Below are positions 1 through 9,005 of a stretch of DNA of 64,000 nt, piece by piece. Numbering within the stretch: the stretch's first letter is position 1; each line of letters begins with the position of its first letter. A model generated the notes under the pieces. That model worked only from the letters and a program-made list of their open reading frames with translations, was not told where the DNA came from and ran no database searches. The position numbers were made by a program, and so were the translations under genes. This stretch comes from Actinomadura roseirufa (lineage in GTDB: Bacteria; Actinomycetota; Actinomycetes; Streptosporangiales; Streptosporangiaceae): positions 1-64,000 of the forward strand of contig NZ_CAACVB010000015.1 of NCBI RefSeq assembly GCF_900659635.1, given 5' to 3'.

Positions 1-291
1 CACCAATGATACCGAAGTGACAATTAACGCGATCGCTGCTTAACTAGCACAACGGATCACGGGGTGGCCTTTTCTTACACCACTCCCATGGACGCGGCCC
101 GACACCGTCCCCGGCACTGGCTCGGTGTGCACCCGAACGCCACAGTCGCCGATACCGAAGGATGCGCGTACGAGCCGGGGCCTGTTCTGGACGCGAACGC
201 CGGACGGCATCGTAATGACGGGCGACCGACAAGAACGTCGCAATCTGGCAGTGCTTTCTTCGTCTTGGAGGTGGGCCGTGGCAACAGGACC
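1..291. other. Left edge, no gene supported
   Basis: An open frame runs from position 64 into the following phosphatase gene, but its first 76 codons show no family similarity and have no ribosome binding site at the start. I see no RNA gene, repeat or clear promoter here. It may hold the 5' region of the phosphatase gene. Confidence 0.4.
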
Positions 292-1155
292 ATGGAACCT
301 TTGGAGAGACCTTCCGCTCGCTCCGAGAATGAGGCAGGCCCGAATGATCGATGCTCCCGCGTCGTTGCTCCCCTGGCTCTCAAAGCAGCCGAGATCGCCG
401 GCGACCTGGTGCGCACTCGCGTCCCCGGCCTGCTCACCGCCAAAGGCGACCGTGACATGGCCAGCGAGGTCGACTACGCGGTCGAACGCGCCGTCCGTGA
501 CTACCTCCGCGACCGCACGCCGGACATCGCCGTGCTCGGCGAAGAAGAGGGCATCACCGGCGATTCCAGGGGCGACCTTCTGTGGGCCGTCGACCCGGTG
601 GACGGGACCGCCAACTTCGTCCGAGGCATTCCCTTGTGCGCCTTCTCACTCGGTCTGGTCCGCAAAGGGCGCTCGGTGGTCGGCGTCATCGACGTGCCGT
701 TCCTGGGCACCCGCTACCACGCGGCCCAAGACATCGGCGCCTACGTCGGCGACCGCCGCATCCACGCCGGAACGACCACCGATCTCAGAGACGCCATCGT
801 CGGTATAGGCGACTACGCCATAGGTGAAGGAGCCGAGTCAGAGAACCGCCTGCGTCTTGCGCTCACCGAACGCCTGGCCGACAACGTCCAGCGCATTCGC
901 ATGCTCGGCTCGGCGGCCGTCGATCTGGCCTGGGTCGCCGAGGGCAAGCTGGACGCCAGCATCATGCTGTCCAATCACCCCTGGGACACCGCGGCCGGCG
1001 CCATCATCGCCCGCGAGGCCGGAGCCGTCGTCAGCGACATTGACGGCACCCCCCACACCTTCACCTCCTCCGCCACCATCGCCTCGGCCCCTGCGATCAC
1101 CAAGGAAATCGCAGCACTCATCCAAGAAACGAGCCAGACCACGAACAGTGCGTGA
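292..1155 (+). CDS. Inositol monophosphatase family phosphatase
   Basis: A 287-residue Mg2+/Li+-dependent sugar or inositol phosphatase of the IMPase/FBPase-like fold. The signature metal site is complete: GEEEG at residues 83-87, DPVDGT at 101-106 and WDTAAG near 231. Family members hydrolyse inositol-1-phosphate, histidinol phosphate or fructose-1,6-bisphosphate; the sequence does not decide the substrate. The start is set at ATG 292, where family similarity begins soon after. The frame stays open upstream to 64 and an in-frame GTG at 271 sits directly behind GGAG, so the N-terminus is uncertain. The gene stands alone, convergent with the small zinc-ribbon gene to its right. Confidence 0.85.
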   Translation: MEPLERPSARSENEAGPNDRCSRVVAPLALKAAEIAGDLVRTRVPGLLTAKGDRDMASEVDYAVERAVRDYLRDRTPDIAVLGEEEGITGDSRGDLLWAVDPVDGTANFVRGIPLCAFSLGLVRKGRSVVGVIDVPFLGTRYHAAQDIGAYVGDRRIHAGTTTDLRDAIVGIGDYAIGEGAESENRLRLALTERLADNVQRIRMLGSAAVDLAWVAEGKLDASIMLSNHPWDTAAGAIIAREAGAVVSDIDGTPHTFTSSATIASAPAITKEIAALIQETSQTTNSA

Positions 1156-1348
1156 GCAAAGCGGCATTGCCGCTCGTCCGGCCGAGTTCGATCTCATGAT
1201 CAGCTTGTACGTGCGGGAGGGGCGGCCCGCCCGGCGGCGTCGAGCATCTGCGCGTGGAAGTACTCGACGGGCCGCTGACCGCCGAGCAGATCGAGGCGGT
1301 GCCCCGCGCGGCCACGGTCGGTCGTCTACGCCCGTGCCGTGTGCCGCT

Positions 1349-1615
1349 CTAGGGCCATGTGCCCCATTTGGGGGGTGACTCGGTGGTGGCTTCGAACTGG
1401 CGGGCCCTGCTCAGGCACTTCGGGCAGATCGGCTCGTCAGTCGATCGGGCCACCGCCTCGGGCGTCGCCGGGCGCAGCGAGCCCAGCACGGTCATTCCGG
1501 GCGGCAGGGTGGTCTGAGGGTCGATCAGGACGGTCTCGACGGTCCTGGGGTCGAACTCGAAGGTCTGCCTGCACGCCGCACATCGTCCTGTGTCCAAGGG
1601 CTCTTCATCCGGCAT
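1349..1615 (-). CDS. Small protein with two CxxC motifs
   Basis: An 88-residue protein not assigned to a named family. It carries CAAC at residues 12-15 and CPKC near residues 66-69, the spacing of a treble-clef or zinc-ribbon metal site made of two CxxC knuckles. The middle part is short, polar and without a membrane segment, so it is probably cytosolic. It could be a nucleic-acid or protein adaptor, but nothing here shows which. It lies between the phosphatase and an XRE regulator, transcribed away from the phosphatase. Confidence 0.55.
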   Translation of the reverse strand: MPDEEPLDTGRCAACRQTFEFDPRTVETVLIDPQTTLPPGMTVLGSLRPATPEAVARSTDEPICPKCLSRARQFEATTESPPKWGTWP

Positions 1616-1755
1616 CTTGCCAGCCCATCACCGCTGAGGGTCGTCCACAAGACGCAGGCGCCCAATCCGCGAGGCCCATGGCGAAAGGCACCCTGATCAC
1701 GGGCAGGTCATGACCCGGCGGGGCGCCGGCCGGCGGTGAGCGGTCTGCTCGTGGT

Positions 1756-2526
1756 TCACGAATCGCCACTCGCGCGACGTTCATCTCTGAGGTGAGTCGC
1801 TTCTGTTTCATCGCTTCCAGAACGGGTCCTCGCGTTGCTGTCCATGCCTCGCATCATCGTGGAGAAGGTGTAAAAGGCGTCTTCGACCGCGTCCATGTCC
1901 TCGGGAAGCGGTCCCTCCCAGGCCACGTAGACCCGGTGGCCGCCGCCCCTCCGGGAGAAGGCGAGGAAGGAGAAGTCGTCCTCGCCGGGCGGGCCGATGT
2001 CGGCCAGGTCTCGGCGCTCGGAGACGCGGGTACCCCGTGGCGGGACGATCTCCATCGCGGCCGGCCTCCGCTGCTCCGCGAGGACTGCGGTCACGCTCCC
2101 GGGCTGCCAGCGCATGGCCCGGTCGAGACCCGCCGCCGTGGCGCTCCGCGGGGCCCAGGATCGGCGCAGCTCCTCGAGGTCGCGTTCCGAGAGGGCGGCA
2201 TCACGAGCCACGTCGGCCCAGGTCAGCCCTAGTTCGCCCATGCGGTCCCGGACGAGGTCGGCGAGCAGTTCCCGGCCCGGTGGGGGCGGCTCGTACTCGA
2301 TGGGCTCCTGGCCCTCCGACAGGCGGACCAGATCGCCCGGATACCAGCCGAGAGCGCGCTCGACGCGGCTGCGGGTGCCGGCCTGCGGCCAGCGTTCGCC
2401 CGACTCCAGGTTGTAGATCGTCTTCCGGTCGACGGAAGCCCGCTCGGCGAGTTGCTCTTGGGTCAACCCCAGATCGCCACGTCGGGCCGAGACGTAGCGG
2501 GCGACTCGCACAAGATCGCGCTTCAT
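1756..2526 (-). CDS. XRE-family regulator with two helix-turn-helix domains
   Basis: A 256-residue regulator. Residues about 5-65 form a canonical XRE/Cro helix-turn-helix (GLTQEQLAERASVDRKTIYN). A second weaker one lies around residues 85-140 (GLTWADVARDAALSERDLEE), so the protein has two DNA-reading heads in tandem. The C-terminal third has no recognised ligand domain. Unlike many actinobacterial XRE proteins it has no DUF397 partner next to it, so a bacteriophage-resistance or development role should not be assumed. The start is ATG 2526, in good register with the first HTH. The AT-rich stretch just upstream may hold its promoter. Confidence 0.75.
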   Translation of the reverse strand: MKRDLVRVARYVSARRGDLGLTQEQLAERASVDRKTIYNLESGERWPQAGTRSRVERALGWYPGDLVRLSEGQEPIEYEPPPPGRELLADLVRDRMGELGLTWADVARDAALSERDLEELRRSWAPRSATAAGLDRAMRWQPGSVTAVLAEQRRPAAMEIVPPRGTRVSERRDLADIGPPGEDDFSFLAFSRRGGGHRVYVAWEGPLPEDMDAVEDAFYTFSTMMRGMDSNARTRSGSDETEATHLRDERRASGDS

Positions 2527-2981
2527 GCTCCTATCATGCCGGGCATTTTGGGGAACTTCTATCGTTTGCGCGCCAATAGTTGCCTACGCCAAGTCTCTTT
2601 CGATTGCCTCTACATAAGAGAAATTATGGAAACATGACACCTCAGAGGCCCTGAGCGTCCCTCGGGCGTTGTGGTCATCCCGCTGGCCATGCTTGCCAAG
2701 TTCCCCATAGTTCCCCACATTTGCCCACCGGCTCGGGGTCCGTCGCGTCTCCCCGCTCTCGTCCCGCGGCCCATGCGGCTGTTCACCGCGTCGTCGGGGA
2801 TCCGGCTGAGCCTCGTGACGTCCAGGGGGATCATGTCGCCGGATGCGCGGTGCTCACGGCAGCGGGTGCGGGCCAGTCGGCAGCGTCGTCTCATGGCGGC
2901 GGGCGGACAGTGATCGCGAGAGGCCTCGTCCACCGGACGGGCACGAAGCGGCGGGCCGGTCCGCTGGACTCGCGGGCGGAT
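2527..2981. other. 455-bp gap without a supported gene
   Basis: The part next to the XRE gene (about 2530-2640) is relatively AT-rich and is probably its promoter. The rest is GC-rich. An open frame at 2610-2933 on the minus strand is possible, but its composition (arginine-rich, no motif) looks like a chance frame. No RNA gene or repeat is visible. Confidence 0.4.
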
Positions 2982-3701
2982 TCAGCCGTGGTCGGCGGTC
3001 AGGGCGGGGCCCGGCGCCGCGGGGGCCGGGAGGATCAGATCGGGGAAGGCCGCCACGCTGGGGAGGACGTGGGTGGCGCCGGCCGCGAGGAGGCGGGAGC
3101 GGTCGTGCGCGCCGGTCAGGACGCCGGCGACGACGGACGCGCCGGCGCTGCGGCCGCAGCGCATGTCGTTCGCGGTGTCGCCGCAGACCGCGACGTGCCG
3201 GACGTCGTCGGCGCCGAGGCGCAGGGCGGCGGTCAGGACGAGGTCGGGCCGGGGGCGGCCGCGGCCGTCCTCGGGGCCGAGGGTGAGGTCGGCGAGGTCC
3301 CACCAGCCGAGGGCGTCGAGGATGCGGGACTGGGTGCGGCGGCCGAAGCCGGTCAGCAGGGTGACCTTCACACCGGCGGCGCGGATGCGCTCGATGGCGT
3401 GGGCGGCGCCGGGGACGGGATGGAGGCCGCGGCGGTCGACGAGCTGCTCGTAGGACCGTTCGAAGGCCAGGTGGGCGGCCTGGGCGCGGGCCTCGTCGAA
3501 GAGCGAGCGGAAGACCTCGATCGTGGAGCCGCCGCGCGACTCGCGGACGCGGGCCATCGCGGCGCCGTGGGCTCCCGTGCCGGGGGCGATCCCCAGGGCG
3601 GCGATCGCCTCGGCGAACGCGGTCTCGACGGTGTCACCGTCGGCGACAGTGGTCCCGGCGAGATCGAGGCAGACGATGGAGATCGTCTCTGCTTCGCTCA
3701 C
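2982..3701 (-). CDS. Phosphonatase-like HAD hydrolase
   Basis: A 239-residue haloacid-dehalogenase superfamily hydrolase. Motif I is CLDLAGTTVADG near the N-terminus, with the nucleophile Asp. Motif II is the TLLTGFG stretch near residue 115 and motif IV is GDTANDM near residue 175. The D-x-A-G-T-T form of motif I is typical of the phosphonoacetaldehyde-hydrolase-like branch, which often lacks the true substrate lysine, so the natural substrate is open. No phosphonate transport or transaminase genes lie nearby, which argues against a local phosphonate pathway. DLW-39 lies just upstream in the same direction, with 56 bp between them. Confidence 0.8.
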   Translation of the reverse strand: MSEAETISIVCLDLAGTTVADGDTVETAFAEAIAALGIAPGTGAHGAAMARVRESRGGSTIEVFRSLFDEARAQAAHLAFERSYEQLVDRRGLHPVPGAAHAIERIRAAGVKVTLLTGFGRRTQSRILDALGWWDLADLTLGPEDGRGRPRPDLVLTAALRLGADDVRHVAVCGDTANDMRCGRSAGASVVAGVLTGAHDRSRLLAAGATHVLPSVAAFPDLILPAPAAPGPALTADHG

Positions 3702-3757
3702 GCCGGGGCCTCCCTCGAAGTCGGGCGTGCGCTCTCCGCGGGACTATCGCCGGCGTC

Positions 3758-3877
3758 TCAGCTGTCGGACGAGGTGGCCTCGGTCCACAGGTCGAGCTCG
3801 GCGCGGTCCTGCTGGAGGCGGCGCCAGACGGCGAAGCCGCCGAGAGCGACGACGGCGAGAATGAGAAGCTTCTTCAC
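3758..3877 (-). CDS. DLW-39 family small protein
   Basis: A 39-residue protein starting at GTG 3877 behind a GAAGGGG ribosome binding site. It has one N-terminal hydrophobic helix after a KK pair, then WRRLQQDRAE and the diagnostic DLWTEAT near the C-terminus. Its exact length and the DLW core match the actinobacterial DLW-39 family, whose function is unknown; it is likely a single-pass inner-membrane peptide. In many actinobacteria this gene sits right beside gyrA/DUF3566 and the tRNA-Ile gene; here it is about 25 kb from them. Recognised from the translated sequence, not by a database search. Confidence 0.85.
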   Translation of the reverse strand: MKKLLILAVVALGGFAVWRRLQQDRAELDLWTEATSSDS

Positions 3878-4096
3878 GGTGGGGACCCCTTCACCTCGGT
3901 TACGAAGCCAAACCCGGGAACGATACGGATCAGTGATGCTCCCCCAGGCTCTTCGCAGCCTAGCAACCGATCCCGGTCGGTCCGCACCCGCACGGGGTTA
4001 TCGGACCTGGAGTCCAATCCGGGTATGGCGGCCGCGCCTCTCGCCGGATCGGGCGCGTGGCCGGATAATCCGGGGGACGACCCTTCGGGAGTGCCG

Positions 4097-4303
4097 ATGC
4101 CAGAGGACGACTTCGGGCTCTGGGAGCGTGAGCTCGACCCAGCTCCGGAGGAGGAGAGGTCCGGCGGGCGCGGGATGGTGGTGGTCGCCGGTCTCACGGC
4201 GACGGGCTGCACCGCGATGATCGCGCTGGGCGAGGTGCCGCTGGGCACGGCAGGGCTGGTGCTGTCGTCGATCATCCTGTTGCTGTGGCGGATCGGCCTC
4301 TGA
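4097..4303 (+). CDS. Small two-helix membrane protein, unknown function
   Basis: A 68-residue protein. An acidic N-terminus of about 25 residues (DDFGLWERELDP) is followed by two hydrophobic segments, about 30-47 and 50-67, with a Gly/Thr turn between, so a hairpin membrane protein with both ends on the same side is likely. I chose ATG 4097 because GGGAG lies five bases upstream; the same frame opens at 4025 without a good site. I do not recognise the family. Confidence 0.5.
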   Translation: MPEDDFGLWERELDPAPEEERSGGRGMVVVAGLTATGCTAMIALGEVPLGTAGLVLSSIILLLWRIGL

Positions 4304-4654
4304 TGGACGGGCGGCGCGGTGTGGAGCCGCGCGAAGCGGACGTCCCGCCGACCGTGCGGCCACCGGACTTCGCCGGAGCCTGCCGGGGAAGCCGATCGCA
4401 CACGGTGAGCACGCGAGGTCGGCGGGGCGGGCGGATGGCCGATCGTGGCCGTAGGGCGCCCGGTCCTCTTCTCCTCACTCGCAGGTAAGGCCGGCGTACG
4501 GCCGACCGGCGTCCGGGTCCGCGCGGCAGGCGTTGACACGGCGGATCTCCCGCGGTACATCCGGCTCAGCCGCTTGATCAGCGGGACGAGCCGGCGCGCC
4601 GTCCCCCAGGGCCCACCTCGCCCGTCGTGCGCGCCCTCGTGAGGAGGTCCGTGC
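4304..4654. other. Gap upstream of the M64 peptidase gene
   Basis: No supported gene. The stretch is GC-rich and has short frames on both strands with no motif. It ends in a GAGGAGG ribosome binding site for the downstream peptidase gene. I see no repeat or operator. Confidence 0.4.
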
Positions 4655-6451
4655 ATGGTGAGAGGAAAGGCAAGCGCGATCGGAGCGGTGGCCGCGGCCG
4701 TCCTGCCCCTGGCGGCGGCACCGGCCCACGCCGCGGCCCCGCCGGAGGCGACGGTGGTGCCGATCCAGGTCACCGGCGATCCCGCGAAGCGTTTCAACCT
4801 GGTCATCATGGGCGACGGTTACACGGCGGCGGACATGCCGAAGTTCCGGACCCACCTGGCCAAGCACCTGAACGACCTGTGGACGATCGAACCGTTCGCG
4901 TCGTACCGGAGCTACGTCAACGTGTACGCGGTCGAGATCCCCTCGGGGGAGTCGGGGGTGAGCTGCGACCCGGACCTGTCCTCCCCACGTCACAAGACAC
5001 CACTGAGCATGGGGTTCTGGGGTGGGTGCCAGCAGAACGGCCTGCAACGGCTTCTCGTCATGGACGAGGACGCCGCCAAGACGTACGCGGATCTCGTCCC
5101 AGGGGCGACGACGGGAAATCGTCAGATCCTCGCCCTGGCCAACAGCGACACCTATGGCGGTGCGGGCGGCACGTACGCGACGGCGTCCGGGGGGAACGCA
5201 TTGTCCGCTCTCATCGCCCCACACGAACTCGGGCATTCGCTCGGTGGACTGGACGACGAGTACGACTACTACCAGCGTGGCGTGCCCGGCGGGACGTACA
5301 CGGGACCTGAGCCCACGTCCATCCACCACACGCTGCTCACCGAGCAGGAGATGACAACACAGAAGAAGAAGTGGTGGCGCTGGCTGGGCGAACGCAGCGA
5401 GGCCGGCGGCACCATAGGACGGTACGAAGGCGGCCTCTACAGCAGCAAGGGGGTGTGGAGGCCGAGCCGTCACTCCATGATGAAGACGCTCGGCTACTAC
5501 TACGACCAGGTCGGACGCGAGCGGATGACCGAGCGGATCTCCGCCAAGGTCAACCTCGTCCAGAGCAACACCCCAACCGAGCAGCCCGTGGGCACCGACC
5601 GGGTTCTGTGGGTGGAAGCGCTGCATCCGACCGGCCACTCGTTGTCCATCACGTGGACCGTGGACGACAAGCCGCTACGCAATGCCGGTGCGAACCTCGA
5701 CCTTTCCCGGCTGCACCTCCAGTCGGGTGCGCACACGGTCAAGGCCACGGTCACCGACCCCACCGACTTCGTCCGTGATCCGGCGATCCGCTCGTCGGCC
5801 GCGCTCACCCAGGTCCGCACGTGGACTGTGGATACGCGCCTGGAGACCCCGCCGACACAGGTGCCTGTCGACTTCACGTCCACCTCACCGACCGATCTGC
5901 CTGTGGGTGGGAAGAGCGTCGTGTTCGCTGAGACCACCCACCCGGTGCAGGACGTCCCCGAGGTCCGCTGGGAGTTGGACGGGCGGAACGTGCGCGGCAA
6001 TGACCGTGACATCGACCTCGGACGGTTCCGGCTTCACGAAGGGACGCATCGTCTTGTCGCACGGGTCGGCTCCCAGACCCGGACGTGGACAGTCGACGCG
6101 GGACGTCCCACGGTGCAATACGAGCTCTCCAAGGCCGCCTGGAGCCAGACTCGTCCTGGACACACTCCCGAGTACCTCTTCGACGGTCCGTTCACCATGC
6201 GGCTCACCGGGACGGACGACCGGCCCGGCGTAGTGGTGTCGGAGTTCCGTGTGGACGGGGACGGCTGGTTCAACTACTTCGGCTGGCCCACTGACTCGCA
6301 GGCACCGTTCCTGTTCACGGAGAACGGCACCGTCATCGACAGCCTGACCTACGGGAAGCTCGGCAAGGGCCGGCACGTCGTGGAGTACCGCGCGATCGAC
6401 TCCGCGGGCAACGTCGGCGACGCGCGGAAGTTCGTCGTCACCCTGCGCTGA
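4655..6451 (+). CDS. Secreted M64-family metallopeptidase
   Basis: A 598-residue exported zinc peptidase. Residues 1-27 form a signal peptide ending in AHA-AA. The peptidase M64 domain covers about 40-260 and holds the zinc site HELGHSLGGLDDEY, with both histidines, the catalytic Glu and the later metal ligand. Family members include IgA peptidase, but the natural substrate here is unknown. Two related beta-rich repeats follow, each ending in RTWTVD (about 310-390 and 405-480). The C-terminal ~110 residues resemble an Ig-like or carbohydrate-binding module (VEYRAIDSAGN). It is likely released outside the cell. ATG 4655 follows a GAGGAGG site. A strong hairpin lies directly after the stop. Confidence 0.85.
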   Translation: MVRGKASAIGAVAAAVLPLAAAPAHAAAPPEATVVPIQVTGDPAKRFNLVIMGDGYTAADMPKFRTHLAKHLNDLWTIEPFASYRSYVNVYAVEIPSGESGVSCDPDLSSPRHKTPLSMGFWGGCQQNGLQRLLVMDEDAAKTYADLVPGATTGNRQILALANSDTYGGAGGTYATASGGNALSALIAPHELGHSLGGLDDEYDYYQRGVPGGTYTGPEPTSIHHTLLTEQEMTTQKKKWWRWLGERSEAGGTIGRYEGGLYSSKGVWRPSRHSMMKTLGYYYDQVGRERMTERISAKVNLVQSNTPTEQPVGTDRVLWVEALHPTGHSLSITWTVDDKPLRNAGANLDLSRLHLQSGAHTVKATVTDPTDFVRDPAIRSSAALTQVRTWTVDTRLETPPTQVPVDFTSTSPTDLPVGGKSVVFAETTHPVQDVPEVRWELDGRNVRGNDRDIDLGRFRLHEGTHRLVARVGSQTRTWTVDAGRPTVQYELSKAAWSQTRPGHTPEYLFDGPFTMRLTGTDDRPGVVVSEFRVDGDGWFNYFGWPTDSQAPFLFTENGTVIDSLTYGKLGKGRHVVEYRAIDSAGNVGDARKFVVTLR

Positions 6452-6455
6452 CCAC

Positions 6456-6492
6456 GCGGCGGGCCGTCCCCGATCCGGGGACGGCCCGCCGC
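6456..6492. terminator. Bidirectional terminator hairpin
   Basis: A perfect 16-bp inverted repeat (6456-6471 and 6477-6492) with a 5-base GATCC loop. It lies between the converging peptidase and exporter genes, so it can end transcripts from both sides. There is no T-run, as usual for actinobacterial terminators. Confidence 0.85.
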
Positions 6493-6506
6493 ACGACCTG
6501 AGGGCC

Positions 6507-7490
6507 TTATCCGGCGGCCGGTGCCGGATCCCCGTCAACGTCAACGGGCACGCTGTCCGTCGGAACGCTGTCCGTCGGCAGGGCTTCCGACGGCATGGCG
6601 TTCGCCGGGATGGGGTCGGACTCCGCGGTCGGGGCGTGGCGCGCGGTGGCCAGGACGGAGCCGCCCAGGATCAACGCGAACGAGACGGTGATCGTCGCGG
6701 TGAGTGGCTCGTCCAGGAACAGCACGCCCGCGACGACCGCGACGGCGGGGTTCACGTAGGTGAACACCATCGCCCGCGAGGTGCCGACCTCCCGGATGAG
6801 CTCGAAGAACACCAGGAAGGCCAGCGCCGTGCAGAGGACCCCGAGCCCGGCCAGCGCCCACAGGACGCGGGCGCTCGGGCGCTCGTCCGGCCAGGTGGCG
6901 ATCGCCGGCCCGGTGTAGGCGAGCGCCGCCAGGGCGAGGGACGACGTGGCGAGGTGGAGGCTGGAGAGGTTCTGGAGGCGCCTGGTCGCGATCAGTGGCG
7001 CCCCGGCGTAGCCGAGGGCGACCAGCAGGACCTCACCGAGCGCCCAGGTGTCGCCGCCGCCGAGGTACGGGCCGGCCAGCACGCCGACGCCGCCCAGCCC
7101 GACCAGCAGGCCCGCCCAGCGGAGCGGGCCCAGCCGCTCGGCGTCGCCGGTGAGCCGGGCCAGCAGCACCGCGATGATCGGGACGGCGGCGATCAGCAGG
7201 CCGGTCATCGAGCTGGTCAGCCGGTGCTCGGCGTCCGAGAGCAGCGCCCACGGCCCGAGGATCTCCAGCGCGGCGAACAGCAGCAGCGGCCGCCAGTGCC
7301 GGAGGACGGCGGCGGCCATCCCGCCGGCCCGGATCGCCAGGGGCAGCAGCAGAAGGGCACCGAGGGCGGTCCGCGCGAACACCAGCACCGGGACCGAGAC
7401 CCCGTCGACGGCCACCTTGATCATCAAATAGGGGATCCCCCACAGCACGCTCATCAGCGCGAACAGCACCCAGCCGCGGCGACTCACCAC
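6507..7490 (-). CDS. EamA/DMT-family exporter
   Basis: A 327-residue inner-membrane transporter of the drug/metabolite transporter superfamily, with about ten predicted helices as two EamA halves. It begins RRGWVLFALMSVLWGIPY and carries the typical LWGIPYLMIK motif in helix 1. The last ~55 residues are a polar tail with a DSVPTDSVP repeat. The start is GTG 7490 because GGGAG lies seven bases upstream; the frame is open much further but only as overlap with the AraC gene. Substrates of EamA proteins are amino acids, purines or other metabolites and cannot be told here. The AraC-type gene directly upstream in the same direction is its probable regulator. Confidence 0.85.
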   Translation of the reverse strand: MVSRRGWVLFALMSVLWGIPYLMIKVAVDGVSVPVLVFARTALGALLLLPLAIRAGGMAAAVLRHWRPLLLFAALEILGPWALLSDAEHRLTSSMTGLLIAAVPIIAVLLARLTGDAERLGPLRWAGLLVGLGGVGVLAGPYLGGGDTWALGEVLLVALGYAGAPLIATRRLQNLSSLHLATSSLALAALAYTGPAIATWPDERPSARVLWALAGLGVLCTALAFLVFFELIREVGTSRAMVFTYVNPAVAVVAGVLFLDEPLTATITVSFALILGGSVLATARHAPTAESDPIPANAMPSEALPTDSVPTDSVPVDVDGDPAPAAG

Positions 7491-7536
7491 GTTCTCCCGT
7501 TCTGTCTCCACCACCCCGCCCCCGGCGGGCACCGGC

Positions 7537-8568
7537 TCAGACTGCTGGGCGGCGCAGGGCGGCGTCTTGAACGCTGTTGCGGTAAGCGCCCGGGGTGACG
7601 CCCAGCACGCGCCGGAACCAGCGCGTGAGGTGCGCCTGGTCGGCGAACCCGACCAGTGAGGCCGCTTCAGCGGGACGGTGCCCGGCATCCAGCAAGCTCC
7701 GCGCGCGCGCCACTCGATGCTGGGCCAGCCAAGCGTACGGAGGCATGCCCATGGCGTCACGGAACGCGCGCAACAACTGGTAGCGGGAAAGGTCGAGGTC
7801 GTCGGCGACTTGGGCGAGCGTCGGCGGGGCGACCAGTTCGTCCGACAGGCGGGCCGCGACCGTGCGGGCGATCCGCCCGGTGTCGGGTCCGCGCCGCGTG
7901 GTGGCACCGCCCGGGGCCGGCCCGGTCGCCGCGTGCCGGCCGACGAGCGCGCCGAGCACGCCGAGCAGCCGGGTCTCCCCCTCCAGCGGGTCGTCGCCGA
8001 GGCGCAGCGCGCGGTGCGCCTGCCAGAGCGCCTCGCCGAGACCGGGGTCGTCGATGACCGGCTCGCGGAAGTGCGTTCCCACCGGCTCGCGCGTCAGCAC
8101 CGCGTCCACCAGCTCGGCGCGCGGGTACAGGGCCACGTAGGCGAAGCCGTCCGGGCCCGCCGGGCCGCCGGTGTGCGCCTCCCCCGGCTCGATCACGACG
8201 ATGTTCCCGGCCGCCGAGTACAGCCGCTCCCCGCGGTAGCGCATGGTCTCCACCCCGTCGACGCACACCCCGATCGCGAACTCGTCGTGGATGTGCGGCG
8301 CGTAGTGCAGGCTGCCGAACCTGGCCGTCAGCAGGTCGAGCGAGTCACCCTGGATCCCGCCGACCCGCGTCCACTCGGCGTGGTCGCCGGTCCGGCCGGA
8401 CGGCGGACCGGGATCGTGACCGATCCGGCCGGGGGCCCGCTCGGCGACGGCGTCGTCGTGGTCCGCGGCCGGACGGTCAGGCGGAGAAGAGGAGGCGGAG
8501 CCGCCAGCGGTCGCGGTCACGGCCGAGCTCCGCGACCGCGACACCCTCGGCGCCGGTGACGCGGACAC
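7537..8568 (-). CDS. AraC-family transcriptional regulator
   Basis: An AraC/XylS regulator of up to 343 residues. An N-terminal cupin-like sensor (HIHDEFAIGV, then EPGEAHTGG) is followed by two helix-turn-helix motifs; the second, FADQAHLTRWFRRVLGVTPG, is a textbook AraC signature. The start is uncertain: GTG 8568 overlaps the upstream gene by 92 bases, and GTG 8523 is an alternative that still overlaps it. The gene ends 46 bp before the EamA exporter start, so it probably controls that exporter or shares its mRNA. This arrangement is common for LysE- or EamA-type efflux genes. Confidence 0.85.
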   Translation of the reverse strand: MSASPAPRVSRSRSSAVTATAGGSASSSPPDRPAADHDDAVAERAPGRIGHDPGPPSGRTGDHAEWTRVGGIQGDSLDLLTARFGSLHYAPHIHDEFAIGVCVDGVETMRYRGERLYSAAGNIVVIEPGEAHTGGPAGPDGFAYVALYPRAELVDAVLTREPVGTHFREPVIDDPGLGEALWQAHRALRLGDDPLEGETRLLGVLGALVGRHAATGPAPGGATTRRGPDTGRIARTVAARLSDELVAPPTLAQVADDLDLSRYQLLRAFRDAMGMPPYAWLAQHRVARARSLLDAGHRPAEAASLVGFADQAHLTRWFRRVLGVTPGAYRNSVQDAALRRPAV

Positions 8569-8710
8569 GGTAGACCTGCCCCTCCCGGGACGACCCGTAG
8601 GTCTTCAGGACCTCGTCCACGGCGTAGCGCGACCCCCGCCACTCGTACGCGGTGAGCCGCCCGGCCGGGTCGTGCTCGGCCTGGATCGGCTCGTTGAGAA
8701 GGTGCCCCAT
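8477..8710 (-). CDS. DUF6504 family protein
   Basis: A 77-residue protein with the DUF6504 pattern: an N-terminal NEPIQ strand, then YEWRGSRYAVDEVLKTY and a C-terminal RWRLRLLF. In the family this looks like a small beta-barrel with aromatic residues, often fused or adjacent to DNA polymerase IV or helicase genes. No such gene is adjacent here, and its function is unknown. Its 3' end overlaps the AraC reading frame. No clear ribosome binding site precedes ATG 8710, so it may be leaderless. Confidence 0.65.
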   Translation of the reverse strand: MGHLLNEPIQAEHDPAGRLTAYEWRGSRYAVDEVLKTYGSSREGQVYRVRVTGAEGVAVAELGRDRDRWRLRLLFSA

Positions 8711-9005
8711 AGGTCCGCGAGCCTAGCACGCATTCGAACTGATGTTCGCAGGTCGGGGGCGGTACGGCGGGTGCCCGGACGGCCACCGCGGGGCGCGCGG
8801 CACCGGTCTCGGCACCGGCCCCGGCACCCGTCCGCGCGCCATCGTACGCGCGCGTGCGGGCGTACGCCGGGCGTGGCGCGAGGGTGCCCGGGCGCGTGTC
8901 CATGTCGCCATTAAGTCGCAGCATGCGAACCATGTCCAGACCAACCGAAAACCCCATGGCGCCCTTCTCGGGGGTAGGACGACGGCGTACCGCGAAGGGG
9001 GACGA

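Noticed and set aside
2610-2933. A 107-residue minus-strand frame upstream of the XRE gene
   Set aside because: No motif and skewed composition; the XRE promoter region overlaps it.
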